A DNA stretch of 10,980 nucleotides from the NCBI GenBank assembly GCA_034696485.1, contig JAQIWT010001392.1:1-10980 (forward strand), in the 5' to 3' direction. Source of the stretch: Isohypsibius dastychi (lineage: Eukaryota; Tardigrada; Eutardigrada; Parachela; Isohypsibiidae). This document shows, one piece after another, positions 1-7,257 of the stretch. The notes under the pieces are model-generated. The model did not search any database. It was not told where the DNA came from and was given only the letters and a program-made list of their open reading frames with translations. How positions within the stretch are numbered: position 1 is the stretch's first letter; every line of letters begins with the position of its first letter. The position numbers and the translations under genes are program-made.

Positions 1-523
1 ACAGCAAACACACTCTGCTTTCGTCCTCCGGCATCATGTTGTTCAGAATTTGAATTACTGCAATTTCGAAACCAGTTCTTGGCGAATCGTTGGTCGGATC
101 GTCATGAGTCGTTTCTAGTAAACTCAATAAAACGAGTCAAACGTTCATTTTTCGCAGTCACCCGTAGTCACGTCTCTTCCTCAATTCGCTAAGGATTCTG
201 CTGTTTAATTTCAAGTTTGGGGAAACTGAAAAACTCAATACAAATTTCATCACAAAAGTTCCAGTTTCAGCGATTCCGAATTCTTCCACCAGCTCCTTCT
301 CGATTTTTTTCACAGAGCCCATGTTTTTGTGAACGTCAGGTATAGGAGTGACAACCATGTTTTGAATTTGTGACGAATTAGGCAGAGGGCTAGGTTGAGC
401 ATTCGGCAGATGATTTTCATAAGGAAAATTGAAAAAACTTATTATCACACGGGAGAGAAAGCCTGGGGCATCAACAAGCGAGGCTTCATCTAAAGTTATA
501 GTTCCGAATCCAGTTGATTCCAA
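1..523 (-). CDS. Partial von Willebrand factor A (vWA)-like protein, runs off left edge
   Basis: The frame is open on the minus strand from 523 to a TGA at 160-158. The coding signal is best in its second half, where GSVKKIEKELVEEFGIAETG followed by strand-like residues resembles helix 1 and strand 2 of a vWA domain. A second open stretch, 122 to 1, contains NDSPRTGFEIAVIQILNNMM, which fits the region around the MIDAS threonine and following helix. A 39-bp intron (161 to 123, GTGACT...ATTGAG) would join the two in frame. vWA domains bind ligands or partners through a metal site, often outside the cell. The usual D-x-S-x-S metal motif is not intact here; the best equivalent is DVHKNMG, so this copy may be divergent or decayed. 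The true start is unclear and residues before about position 360 show no recognisable domain. The family call is an inference from pattern only. Confidence 0.4.
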
Positions 524-777
524 TTATATTTTCAGAATCTACAATATTCCTCAACTCGGAAACATCCCTGTGATGAATAACAAGACACTCTGCACGGCCG
601 TACAATCTCATCATGAGCACCAACTCAAGAGACGAAATATTCGGTTCAATGCATAGAAAAAAGTAATAATACTTCTCAACCAAGGGATTGTAGTTCCACA
701 TGACTAATCGGCAATCGCTGATGCTACAGTCAAACTTTAATTTTCGTGGAGTTATACTACCTTAAGGATTGACGTGA

Positions 778-1037
778 ACTTTACCTGGTGCGTTAGAGAA
801 GACTCAAGGAGTGTACGTCAATTTTCGAATGCTTCCACCAGAGTTTTCGTTTCCTTCCCAACAGGGCACACTCAAGCTGACAATTGTCAACTGCAGCCCC
901 ATGCTGCCTGTAGTAAGTTCACAGACAATCCGTTACGTATTATTTGTAAACCTTGCCCTCTTTTCCAGTCCCTGTGGAAACCCACATTGCAAACATGTTA
1001 TTGCAGACAGTGGTGCTGCCAACGATTCTACCATTAA
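778..1037 (+). CDS. Unrecognised two-exon coding fragment
   Basis: A clean intron is visible: donor GTAAGT at 913-918 and acceptor after CTCTTTTCCAG at 968 (56 bp). Upstream, the frame opened after a TGA at 775-777 has a protein-like composition, including GVYVNFRMLPPEFSFPSQQ and then a strand-like GTLKLTIVNC. Spliced in phase 0 it continues from 969 to a TAA at 1035-1037 with a Cys/Trp-rich end (CYCRQWCC). A competing frame across the same splice gives a different hydrophobic ending that stops near 1071, so the true frame is not certain. A second possible acceptor ends with TTCCTTCCCAACAG at about 864. I recognise no family. It ends 46 bp before the LRR gene on the same strand, so it could be an upstream neighbour or an upstream exon of the same transcript. 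Confidence 0.35.
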
Positions 1038-1083
1038 GTTCTTCTTTTTCTCCGTTGTCATATTCTGCGCAATAATAATAAAA

Positions 1084-1891
1084 ATGTTCATGAATCTCTT
1101 CTTGTTCTCTGTGTGCACTCATGCCCTTGAACCACAGGATAACTACTGTCCACTGACTCTTTGCGACTGTCGACTGGATTATAAAATTATTGATTGTACA
1201 AATCGGGATTTTCAACATTTTCCCACAGACCTAACTGGAATTCCAACCAGGTCACTCAAAAACTACAAGGTTTCGCATTTACGAGGAAATAGAATTACCT
1301 GCCTTCCACCGATGAAATAATTTGTCAGGATTCTGCCGCATCTTGAACATATTGTTCTTCTTGACAATCCATTGAACTGTTCTTGTCCGTCATGGCTTCT
1401 TTTATTTCATCACTGACACTGTTCCGATCACACGCGGTAATTTGCACGACATATATAACAGAAAAGAGAATAGTCAACGCAACAAAAGGAGACAAGAATA
1501 GAAAATGATCTTATTTCTAATTCATTAGCGTCTCGCACCCAAATTATCGCTTTTAGTTTTTTTTCGTGCATTGTTGTCATTGTGGCGTTCATTCTGTGTC
1601 GCGGTGAAAACGGCCCAATGTGCCGCAGCAGCTATGCCAATGAGAAATTCGAAAAAATTCGAAAAAACGAAAAAACTAATGCTAATGTAAGTGAATTCAA
1701 TGTTATGGCTTGTCGGCTGGCCGAGGCTTATGAAAACATTTCTTTCGGTAACGTGGTTGGATTTACTTCATGGACCACGCTGGCCAAAGAAACGGGTGAA
1801 AATGACGCATTCTACAAACAACTTGCAGCCATTTGAACTGGACATGAAAAAATACCTGACATGCTCCCCCAGCACGTCTAAAGAGAAGTGA
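1084..1891 (+). pseudogene. Broken leucine-rich-repeat transmembrane protein gene
   Basis: The ATG at 1084 starts a signal peptide (MFMNLFLFSVCTHA, likely cut before LEPQ). Then come an LRR N-terminal cap (CPLTLCDCRLDYKIIDC), a repeat core (LRGNRITCLPP), and after an in-frame TAA at 1318-1320 the same frame resumes with a repeat and C-terminal cap (LLDNPLNCSC, near 1350-1385). The cap continues in a second frame (AVICTTYITEKR, near 1434-1470). The transmembrane helix (IIAFSFFSCIVVIVAFILC, 1543-1599) is back in the first frame, followed by a basic cytoplasmic tail ending at TGA 1834-1836. A GTAAGT at 1687 and a TTGCAG ending at 1828 could instead splice the tail to a stop at 1891. Such proteins are cell-surface receptors or adhesion proteins. 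One nonsense codon and two compensating frame changes (about 1390-1412 and 1474-1508) make this copy a pseudogene or a badly assembled gene. There are few repeats for the family. Confidence 0.75.
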
Positions 1892-2707
1892 ACAGGGTTT
1901 TTTTCCGGATTTACATGTTTTTGCTATCGTTTATTTTATCATCGTGTTGAAAATCCCATTATAACAATAGAAGAAACATTTTCAAAACTAAGCAAATTTG
2001 TCGCTAATGTTGTTCAAAAATAAAAAGATATTCCTGCATGTCATGTTCATGAAAATGCAACCCCACTCCGAACCCACTCCACCCTCCCTGCCAACCTATG
2101 ACCAGGTTTGAGTGGAGCGCCGACAAGTGGGAGCTTCAAAAACTCCTTCAATGAGGCATCTACCACACGCCCAACAGACCCACTGCGCAGGAAAGCTTTT
2201 TTGGATGCCAACAAAGGGAACCTTTGCAAGTCCATCGCAGAGCCCCCTTAAAATCGACGAAACATGCGGTTAGATAAAAAACGTTATATGTTTAGGAATA
2301 TGGCTGATTTTGCGCGAGATCTTACTGTGAAGTATAAGGTTTCCTCTAACAAAAATTTTGTATTATAAACGTACGTATTCATGGGGATTTTGAAAAAATC
2401 AATTCGAGCTGACAGCCGATTACAAAAGGAAAAATGAAAAGGCAAAAACAAGATGAGACATCTCAAAACACTTGCCGTCTTTGTCCAATCTTTGTTTTTG
2501 CTCCTCTCAAACCTGCACAAAAAATTTCAAGTTGTTCAACGAAATACGAAAAAAACGTACCGAGACTCCTCGCATCCACACAAAATGATGTTGAAAATCC
2601 ACAATGAATATAAAAATGATAAGCTTTTCTCACACCGGTCTATAAATTTAAAGGTTTATCATTGAATAGAAGATTAAACCAGAAACCATTGATAATAGGG
2701 ATTTCAG
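1892..2707. other. Non-coding interval with a GC-richer patch
   Basis: This stretch is mostly AT-rich with no recognisable gene. Positions 2049-2262 are distinctly richer in G and C, with C-rich runs (CCCACTCC, CCACCCTCCC), and contain short open frames on both strands, none matching a family I know. A 70-codon frame at 2453-2665 begins with a hydrophobic, signal-like stretch but then has an unstructured Lys/His/Asn-rich composition typical of translated AT-rich DNA, so I do not call it a gene. Confidence 0.4.
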
Positions 2708-2818
2708 TCTTCAATGTGCAGGATCCATGACAGGAGACTTGACATTAATAACCATAGAGTCAAGCTCCTGAACAAGACGCGCACAGACCTGGGTTTCATC
2801 GCATTAAATGGAACCTAG
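2708..2818 (+). other. Coding-like stretch, possible exon, unrecognised
   Basis: After an acceptor-like GATTTCAG ending at 2707, the frame stays open for 36 codons to a TAG at 2816-2818, with balanced composition (HDRRLDINNHRVKLLNKTR, then DLGFIALNGT). The same frame is open for another 11 codons past the TAG (DGTRDLRFVIW). This looks more like coding DNA than its AT-rich surroundings, but no donor site fits before the TAG and I recognise no family. A hairpin lies within it at 2731-2770. Confidence 0.25.
2731..2770. repeat. Inverted repeat / hairpin
   Basis: The left arm CAGGAGACTTGAC (2731-2743) pairs with the right arm GTCAAGCTCCTG (2759-2770) over 12 bp with a single bulged A; the loop is 15 nt. 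It overlaps a coding-like stretch, so it may be chance or a remnant of a small element. No role is shown. Confidence 0.5.
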
Positions 2819-3154
2819 GATGGAACTCGAGATCTCAGATTTGTAATATGGTAAAGATTTTGACTTTAAAAGACCCACAAATCGTAGGACTTTACATACT
2901 TGCGTGACAATCTGTGGTGGTGGATTCGGCAGGGGTAACAAGCAAGCAAGTTATCGAGCCGAATGGTTTTAATGTTCAATCTTTCAACAAAACGAGCAGA
3001 AGAAAGCAGAATATTTACGAAAAGCGCATTATAAGCATGCAAAATGGTATCCTCCGATCCAATGTGCTGCAAATCAATCGCACCGAAATGTACTCAACAT
3101 CAGCCAGAGTGGCAGGTCGTGTTGAGCCAAAAAGATCACTTGCGATACTTTTTC

Positions 3155-3247
3155 AACCGAGCCACTGGCGTGTTTTAAACAATGCACCGAAAACACTCAG
3201 CAAAACATGCCCAAAATCGAATGAATAATGAACCGAGCCACTGGCGT
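3155..3247. repeat. Perfect 17-bp direct repeat pair
   Basis: AACCGAGCCACTGGCGT occurs at 3155-3171 and again at 3231-3247, 76 bp apart. The copies are more GC-rich than the surrounding AT-rich DNA. They could be the visible part of a diverged local duplication of about 76 bp, or two copies of a short site; the sequence between them shows no further clear repetition. Confidence 0.8.
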
Positions 3248-4102
3248 CTTTCGGACATACGTCTCTTTTGGAGCTCCCACAGTTGACGAACAAAAATGAA
3301 AAACAAAGCCGTTTACTGAGAACGCACGACAAACATGTAGAAACAAGTTACTTGAACAATCGCTTTCGTGTATTTTTGACAATTAAGAATGAGCAGTGGT
3401 CACTTTACCAATTTGTGGAGGTGTTCGTTTTATTTGGTGTTTTTGTTTAGATCACCAAATGAAATAACACTGTTCGTTGAGAAAACCGGTTATCCGCGCA
3501 TCACTAGACAAAGTGGATTATTTGACGCTTAAAAAGAGGAATGAAACGTACCTGTGAAGATAAGGAATGATGTGCATTCTTGCCGTGCAAGATCTCACGT
3601 TCAGGATGAAATGAGGTCAACATGCTGATGAGCTCCGGTGTTTTTGATTAGCGACAGACAGTCGTGGATATGCCGATCATCATGTAATCACAAGCCGGAA
3701 GTTTCATCAAAGCGCCATCCGACATCCACAAATTTTCTCAAGTGTTTCGTTCGGTTTTGTGTAATCACATAAGGCCGCGTAAGATATTTGCGTTGAAACA
3801 CAATTGAGTGATGTTCTCTGGAAAACTTTGAAATGAGAACATTCTAGCAGATCAAGATGAAACCTCGGAAATCAAGCCCGTTTTTTGTAAGAAATCCTCG
3901 CGGCTGCATGGGTTCTAAGTTTTCGTGATCTTTTTTCCCGACAGAATCTTGTTTGCAGAACATATGAATAACAACAATCTGATTATTTAAAAAACTTGAA
4001 GGCACTTGCTCACCGTCATTTTGTTGATTCGCGAAATTTTGTAAACGTTCGCTGCAAATTGTGCACTTTGACTACGTGTCTATAGAATTTTAATTTTGGT
4101 AG
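3248..4102. other. Remaining interval without a recognised gene
   Basis: Apart from the minus-strand coding-like piece at 3552-3725, no frame here carries a motif I recognise. The minus strand from about 3730 to 3920 has fairly long open pieces in two frames with scattered stops, and could be further decayed exons of the same unknown gene. The rest is AT-rich. Confidence 0.3.
3552..3725 (-). pseudogene. Coding-like stretch with an in-frame stop and a good splice donor
   Basis: Read on the minus strand from an ATG at 3725-3723, this is 58 codons in one frame, broken only by a TAA at 3650-3648. It ends exactly at a consensus donor, CAG followed by GTACGT (3551 downward). The product has a normal composition, for example SDGALMKLPACDYMMIGIS before the stop and TPELISMLTSFHPEREILHG after it. 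A second minus-strand frame over the same stretch also looks partly protein-like, which weakens the case. I do not recognise the family. Confidence 0.25.
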
Positions 4103-4164
4103 GGCAGGAGAATGATTATGATTCATGTGGTTCATTTGACGAACATCTCGAAAAAATCTTGCAG
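4103..4164 (+). CDS. Candidate short exon, unrecognised
   Basis: Twenty codons plus two leading bases lie between an acceptor (TTTTGGTAG ending at 4102) and a donor-like CAG/GTGTGAG at 4165. The peptide is acidic and normal looking (ENDYDSCGSFDEHLEKILQ). It could be an upstream exon of the gene that follows; a possible acceptor ATCAAACAG ends at about 4270. The region just after it holds an 8-bp inverted repeat, GTGTGAGA (4165-4172) against TCTCACAC (4186-4193). No family is recognised. Confidence 0.3.
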
Positions 4165-4366
4165 GTGTGAGAAAGGAAGCAGTACTCTCACACGTTCATG
4201 TGCATTCAGGGTAAAAAAAGCGTAATAAGAAAGAGTTGTAAACACCACATCCCGCATCAAACAGGCTGTTTCACGTGAACCACCACGGCAGGGCTGTTTT
4301 CACCCGTTGTCCCGACAAACAACGAAGGCTCTGGTGATAACCCCAACAAATGGATGTAATGTGCAG

Positions 4367-4816
4367 GACCGATCGAAGACGACCACCCGCTCCAGCAGAG
4401 CACACCGATACACAGCGGTCAGCTTCAGTCAATGTGCAAGTATGTGGCAACCACAAAAAATTATGTGTGAGATAGAGCTAATGCGCTGCTCGAATTTCGG
4501 ACCCCGTTGAATCTCGCAGTTTTCAAGTTCCAGCTGGATTCAAAATCTGAAACCGTCAAACAATTTGATCAATGCTGTGAACGCTTCTACAGCACTGCGG
4601 GACAGTAGGAAGAGTTCGGTACGCTCAACCCACCTCCTGCGGTCAAGCGAGGGAATTTGGTGTGTGACAGGGGGTCTGGTCAAGCAAGGGGGTCTGATCT
4701 GTCTTAAAAGTCCAGTCTGTTTCACGGGTCTCGTCAATCTGATCGGAAATGTCACTGGTGCCGGTAAGACTGTTTTGTTGTTAACAAGAGCTATTCTTGC
4801 AGGTCTATATCATTAA
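4367..4816 (+). pseudogene. Degraded Mediator subunit 29-like gene
   Basis: After an acceptor (AATGTGCAG ending at 4366) the frame reads PIEDDHPLQQSTPIHSGQLQ, then a helix-like MCKYVATTKNY to 4464. A 69-bp intron (GTGTGA at 4465 to TTCCAG at 4533) joins it in phase to LDSKSETVKQFDQCCERFYS. The spacing and pattern L-x2-M-x-K-x-VA, then V-x2-FD-x-C-x-E-x-FY-x4-Q, resemble Mediator subunit 29, a component of the RNA polymerase II co-activator in the nucleus. A TAG at 4606-4608 stops this frame right after the Q. The C-terminal end is found in another frame (about 4690-4763): an ICLKS segment, then GLVNLIGNVTGAG, completed across a 39-bp intron (GTAAGA 4764 to TTGCAG 4802) to a TAA at 4814-4816. 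The stop plus a frame change mark a damaged copy. Family assignment is moderate and rests on recalled patterns. Confidence 0.42.
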
Positions 4817-4828
4817 ACAAATAGAACT

Positions 4829-4834
4829 AATAAA
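4829..4834 (+). terminator. Poly(A) signal, plus strand
   Basis: AATAAA lies 12 bp after the stop codon of the Mediator-29-like gene, a suitable place for its 3' end. Confidence 0.45.
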
Positions 4835-4854
4835 TTCAATGAACAAGAGCTCGC

Positions 4855-4860
4855 TTTATT
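4855..4860 (-). terminator. Poly(A) signal, minus strand
   Basis: TTTATT on the plus strand is AATAAA on the minus strand, about 145 bp after the stop of the RING gene. Together with the plus-strand signal 20 bp away it suggests two convergent genes whose 3' ends meet or slightly overlap. Confidence 0.45.
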
Positions 4861-5005
4861 ACGGTAAGCAGAATGTTTTGTAAGAGAATTAGTAAATATA
4901 TTCATTTTTGGGTAGTTGGGGGCTTGTAATATTTCGGCAAAAGTCACACCATGATTTTGAAATAAAAAATAATAAATTGATAATCATTTCAACAATTATC
5001 TAACT

Positions 5006-5392
5006 TCAAAATAAATTTACCTCGCCTGCTCGCAGTTTTTTCATGACTGCAAGCGCACGTCGGCAGCATAACGGGCAATGGTAATTTGGTGGCATCTGCT
5101 GCTCGAGCGAAAGCTTGCGAAGGTTGACGAGCCAACGCTTTATGCAAGCAAAGTGGAATGGATGCGGATGGCAACACTCTCCGAAGACGGCCAAGCTACC
5201 AGCAGAGATTTCACTGCAAGAGAAAAAGCATTAAATTGAAAAAAATTAATAAACTCGAAAAAATAAAAGTTATAATACTTATTCCATGCAGATGGCGCAG
5301 TTCCGGTTGTGAACACTGGCTGCATGATACAGACGAGCGTGGTTTCCAATATCCGCCCAGTGGGCCTTGCGTTTAGAGGTCATGGCTGGCAT
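5006..5392 (-). CDS. RING-H2 zinc-finger protein, two exons, mutated splice donor
   Basis: Exon 1 runs from the ATG at 5392-5390 to 5283 and ends in NRNCAICM plus two bases. Exon 2 runs from 5213 to the TGA at 5008-5006. Joined, they give about 105 residues. The zinc ligands are complete across the join: C-x2-C in exon 1 (CAIC), then C-x2-H-x2-H-x2-C (CHPHPFHFAC) and C-x2-C (CPLC) in exon 2, a C3H2C3 RING-H2. Such domains usually bind an E2 enzyme and transfer ubiquitin; a protein this short is close to a stand-alone RING, perhaps acting in a complex. The acceptor CTCTTGCAG is normal, and phase requires the intron to start at 5282, where the sequence is ATAAGTATT, a GTAAGTATT consensus with G changed to A. 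Without splicing, translation stops one codon later at TAA. A second ATG lies at 5383. A basic SKRKAHWADIGNHARLYHAA segment precedes the RING. Confidence 0.7.
5214..5282 (-). other. 69-bp intron of the RING gene with AT...AG ends
   Basis: The intron is AT-rich and ends TTTTTCTCTTGCAG, a strong acceptor. Its first bases are ATAAGTATT. Only this boundary keeps the RING open (exon 1 contributes two bases of the codon completed by the first base of exon 2). U12-type AT-AC introns start ATATCC, which does not match, so a point change of the donor is the simpler reading. Confidence 0.65.
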
Positions 5393-5508
5393 GTTCGGAG
5401 TGGGTTGCAGATGTCAAAAAAGCGGATCGTGAGGACACACTGTGGATCCGTTGAGGGAGGATTCAAAAGAAGTAGGCTACTTTGCAGAAATGCTGAAGAT
5501 CTAACTGA

Positions 5509-5535
5509 CTGATGCAACTGAGAAGTTTGCATCAG
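5509..5535. repeat. Short perfect-arm hairpin
   Basis: CTGATGCAA (5509-5517) is the reverse complement of TTGCATCAG (5527-5535). Pairing extends inward (ACT/AGT, one bulged T) to a GAGA loop, and GATCT at 5499-5503 partly mirrors AGATC at 5534-5538. It sits upstream of the RING gene and has no neighbouring T-run, so no terminator role is suggested. Confidence 0.5.
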
Positions 5536-5539
5536 ATCA

Positions 5540-6439
5540 TATATCCAAAAGTCAGGAGTGAATTTTCTTGGTTTTTTCATCAAGACCAGAAGTTACCAAG
5601 AAAGTCCGCCTTTCATTGTCTCTTTTTTTAGGATCCGGGATGACTCCATTCTCCATCCCCAAGATCCTGCCCGGATCGTATTGTTCGCCTTCTTGCAATT
5701 AAAAACTATTTTGCACAATATTTTGAACGTACGAATGAATAAGTGATCAAATGACCCAAAAAACAACTACAAATATCAAGCATGAATTCATGATTATAAA
5801 TTCATATGTGGACTTATTTAGTTTGCCTGGTGCGAACCAAAGAAAATGATTTAACTAAACAATCAAACTTTTTTTCTCACACGGTTTCTTTCTCCTTTCT
5901 TTACGGTCCCGTACTCTTCAACGATTAAGAAACTGGTTCACTAAAACTGTCCCTGTAAGAGCGAGCTGGGAGATGTAAGCTTTTTGACATTTCTAATTTC
6001 ATTCTTTGCAGATTTATAATTCAGAGCGCAGCAAGAACTGCAGGACCTCTCTGATCGAACCTCCTGAGGATACTTATATCTAATGCCAATCAGGCGCGTC
6101 GATTACGATCTAGTTTGACTTATTGTCGATATATGTTTGGGTTTGGCGCTGTGATTGACCGCCAATAGCTAAGGAACGCTGGATGCAGCCATCTCGTAGG
6201 GTTCGGAACGAGTCACATACTGCTTGCAATAAACATTCAAAATTACGCACTCCTTGGAAAAATTAGTGCTCTTGCAGATTGAATAATTAAATGCATTCGA
6301 AGCACTATTGATTAGTAATTTCGATTTGGTTCGGAATGTTGTCTATTTGAGCAACGTGCAATATACCCAAAAAACCCGAAAAGGACTCATGTACAATCAT
6401 AATGAATGCGGGTATTTTTAGAGGTGGACATAAACCGGC
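5540..6439. other. Interval without a recognised gene
   Basis: A pyrimidine tract ending CTTTTTTTAG at about 5632 is followed by a short open frame (RDDSILHPQDPARIVLFAFL) to a stop at 5744-5746. It might be a terminal exon, but no partner exon is evident. From about 5750 to 6439 the DNA is AT-rich with scattered stops in all frames; an AATAAA lies near 6227. Nothing else is supportable. Confidence 0.35.
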
Positions 6440-6934
6440 ATGCCGGAAGTGGATGATATCCTTGTGGTTGCAAAGAACCGTCATCCAGACGGACAGGTAT
6501 TGCATGTTCGTCCGAATCGACCGATACAGACCGCTGTCCCATACGATGAAAGCTACGCCTTGGTTGTAGTACTCGGGTGTTTTCTGATGGTATGTTTTTT
6601 GCGATGTTTTATTCAATGTTATTATTGATCTAATGTTTTTTCTGCAGCACGTTCTCAATGTTGGCCTTATCAAATCATCCGGGATTATTTTCATTGAACT
6701 GAAGTTATATTTCGTGGCAACCAACCATGAGTTATCATGGATTTATTCTTTGTTTATTCTATGCAGAACATGGTTCGGTAAGTTCCTTTGATGATCTCAT
6801 CGACAGCGCTAACTTGCTTCTAGCAAGGAATACACCATTAGGATTCAACATCTTTACTGACTGTTGCTTTTTCGTAGCTAAACTGGCAAGTATTTTGGCA
6901 AGCGCCTTTTCTCAGCGAAGGACCATGATACTCG
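6440..6934 (+). CDS. SLC16 / monocarboxylate-transporter-like protein, first three exons
   Basis: Exon 1 (6440-6589) starts at an ATG and ends in the first membrane helix, YALVVVLGCFLM. Intron 1 is 6590-6647 (GTATGT...TTTTTTCTGCAG). Exon 2 (6648-6777) continues HVLNVGLIKSSGIIFIEL, then ATNHELSWIYS. Intron 2 is best read as 6778-6877 (GTAAGT...CTTTTTCGTAG), and exon 3 (6878-6934) gives LASILASAFSQRRTMILG before a GTGAAT donor. All joints keep phase, and the distance from SWI to the RRTMILG segment matches SLC16 family spacing. Members are 12-helix major-facilitator proteins that move lactate, pyruvate or related solutes across the plasma membrane. The near-invariant D-G-G-x-G-W-V-V-V start of helix 1 here reads DESYALVVV, so the copy is divergent or decaying. 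Later exons are absent from the window because a retrotransposon begins nine bases after the third donor. An alternative acceptor at 6823 also keeps phase but spaces the helices badly. Confidence 0.65.
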
Positions 6935-7100
6935 GTGAATGATTGTAAGAGTTACGTATTCACATCTCCATTACTTACTAGAATAATCACATCCATGCAG
7001 TCTTGTCTCTTGTCCGTGTACCTTTCGGTGACCTGTTTTGTTATTTCATCTCATCTCTCAAACAAAATGCCACGAGGCAGTTTCCAACTCTCTTCTGCAG

Positions 7101-7107
7101 TATATAA
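7101..7107 (+). promoter_or_regulatory. LTR TATA box
   Basis: TATATAA sits in the proposed U3; transcription would start about 25-30 bp downstream, near 7130, before the poly(A) signal. Confidence 0.55.
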
Positions 7108-7154
7108 CTCACATGCGTGCTTGTCAAACTTTGAGTGTGTTTATGGTATAGTTT

Positions 7155-7160
7155 AATAAA
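7155..7160 (+). terminator. LTR poly(A) signal
   Basis: AATAAA followed by a GT-containing stretch (GTCTTGTAG) defines the probable R/U5 boundary of the LTR at roughly 7175. Confidence 0.55.
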
Positions 7161-7245
7161 GAAAACGTCTTGTAGCCCTTCCCCATCACCAGCACAGTAG
7201 CGCAAGCTACTATCCCAGTTCATCCCTGCTACACAGGTTACAAAA

Positions 7246-7257
7246 TGGTGCCGAAAC
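7246..7257 (+). promoter_or_regulatory. Primer binding site, tRNA-Phe type
   Basis: TGGTGCCGAAAC is complementary to the 3' end of animal tRNA-Phe (CCA, discriminator A, acceptor strand of a GCCGAAA stem). Twelve bases match, then the sequence diverges (AAG). Its place three bases after the LTR end fits minus-strand priming. Confidence 0.65.

Larger units (their letters stand above)
6944..7242 (+). repeat. Putative 5' LTR
   Basis: The proposed 299-bp LTR begins TGTAAGAG and ends AGGTTACA, giving a 5-bp terminal inverted repeat (TGTAA/TTACA). Inside are a TATA box, then AATAAA 54 bp further, the order expected for U3-R-U5, and it ends three bases before a tRNA-complementary primer site. The left edge is inferred, since the 3' LTR is outside the window. 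The five bases before it, ATGAT (6939-6943), would be the candidate target-site duplication. Confidence 0.6.

Noticed and set aside
2047-2235. Minus-strand 62-codon frame
   Set aside because: It exists because the patch is GC-rich; composition is not protein-like and no domain is seen.
5214-5282. U12-type AT-AC intron in the RING gene
   Set aside because: The start ATAAGT lacks the U12 consensus and the end is TTGCAG, not AC.
6305-6724. 139-codon minus-strand open frame
   Set aside because: It lies opposite the SLC16-like exons and introns, which have phase-correct splice sites and family motifs; no domain is seen in the antisense product.
6778-6823. 46-bp alternative intron 2 of the SLC16-like gene
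   Set aside because: It keeps phase but adds 18 residues between conserved blocks; the acceptor at 6877 restores the family spacing and has a better pyrimidine tract.
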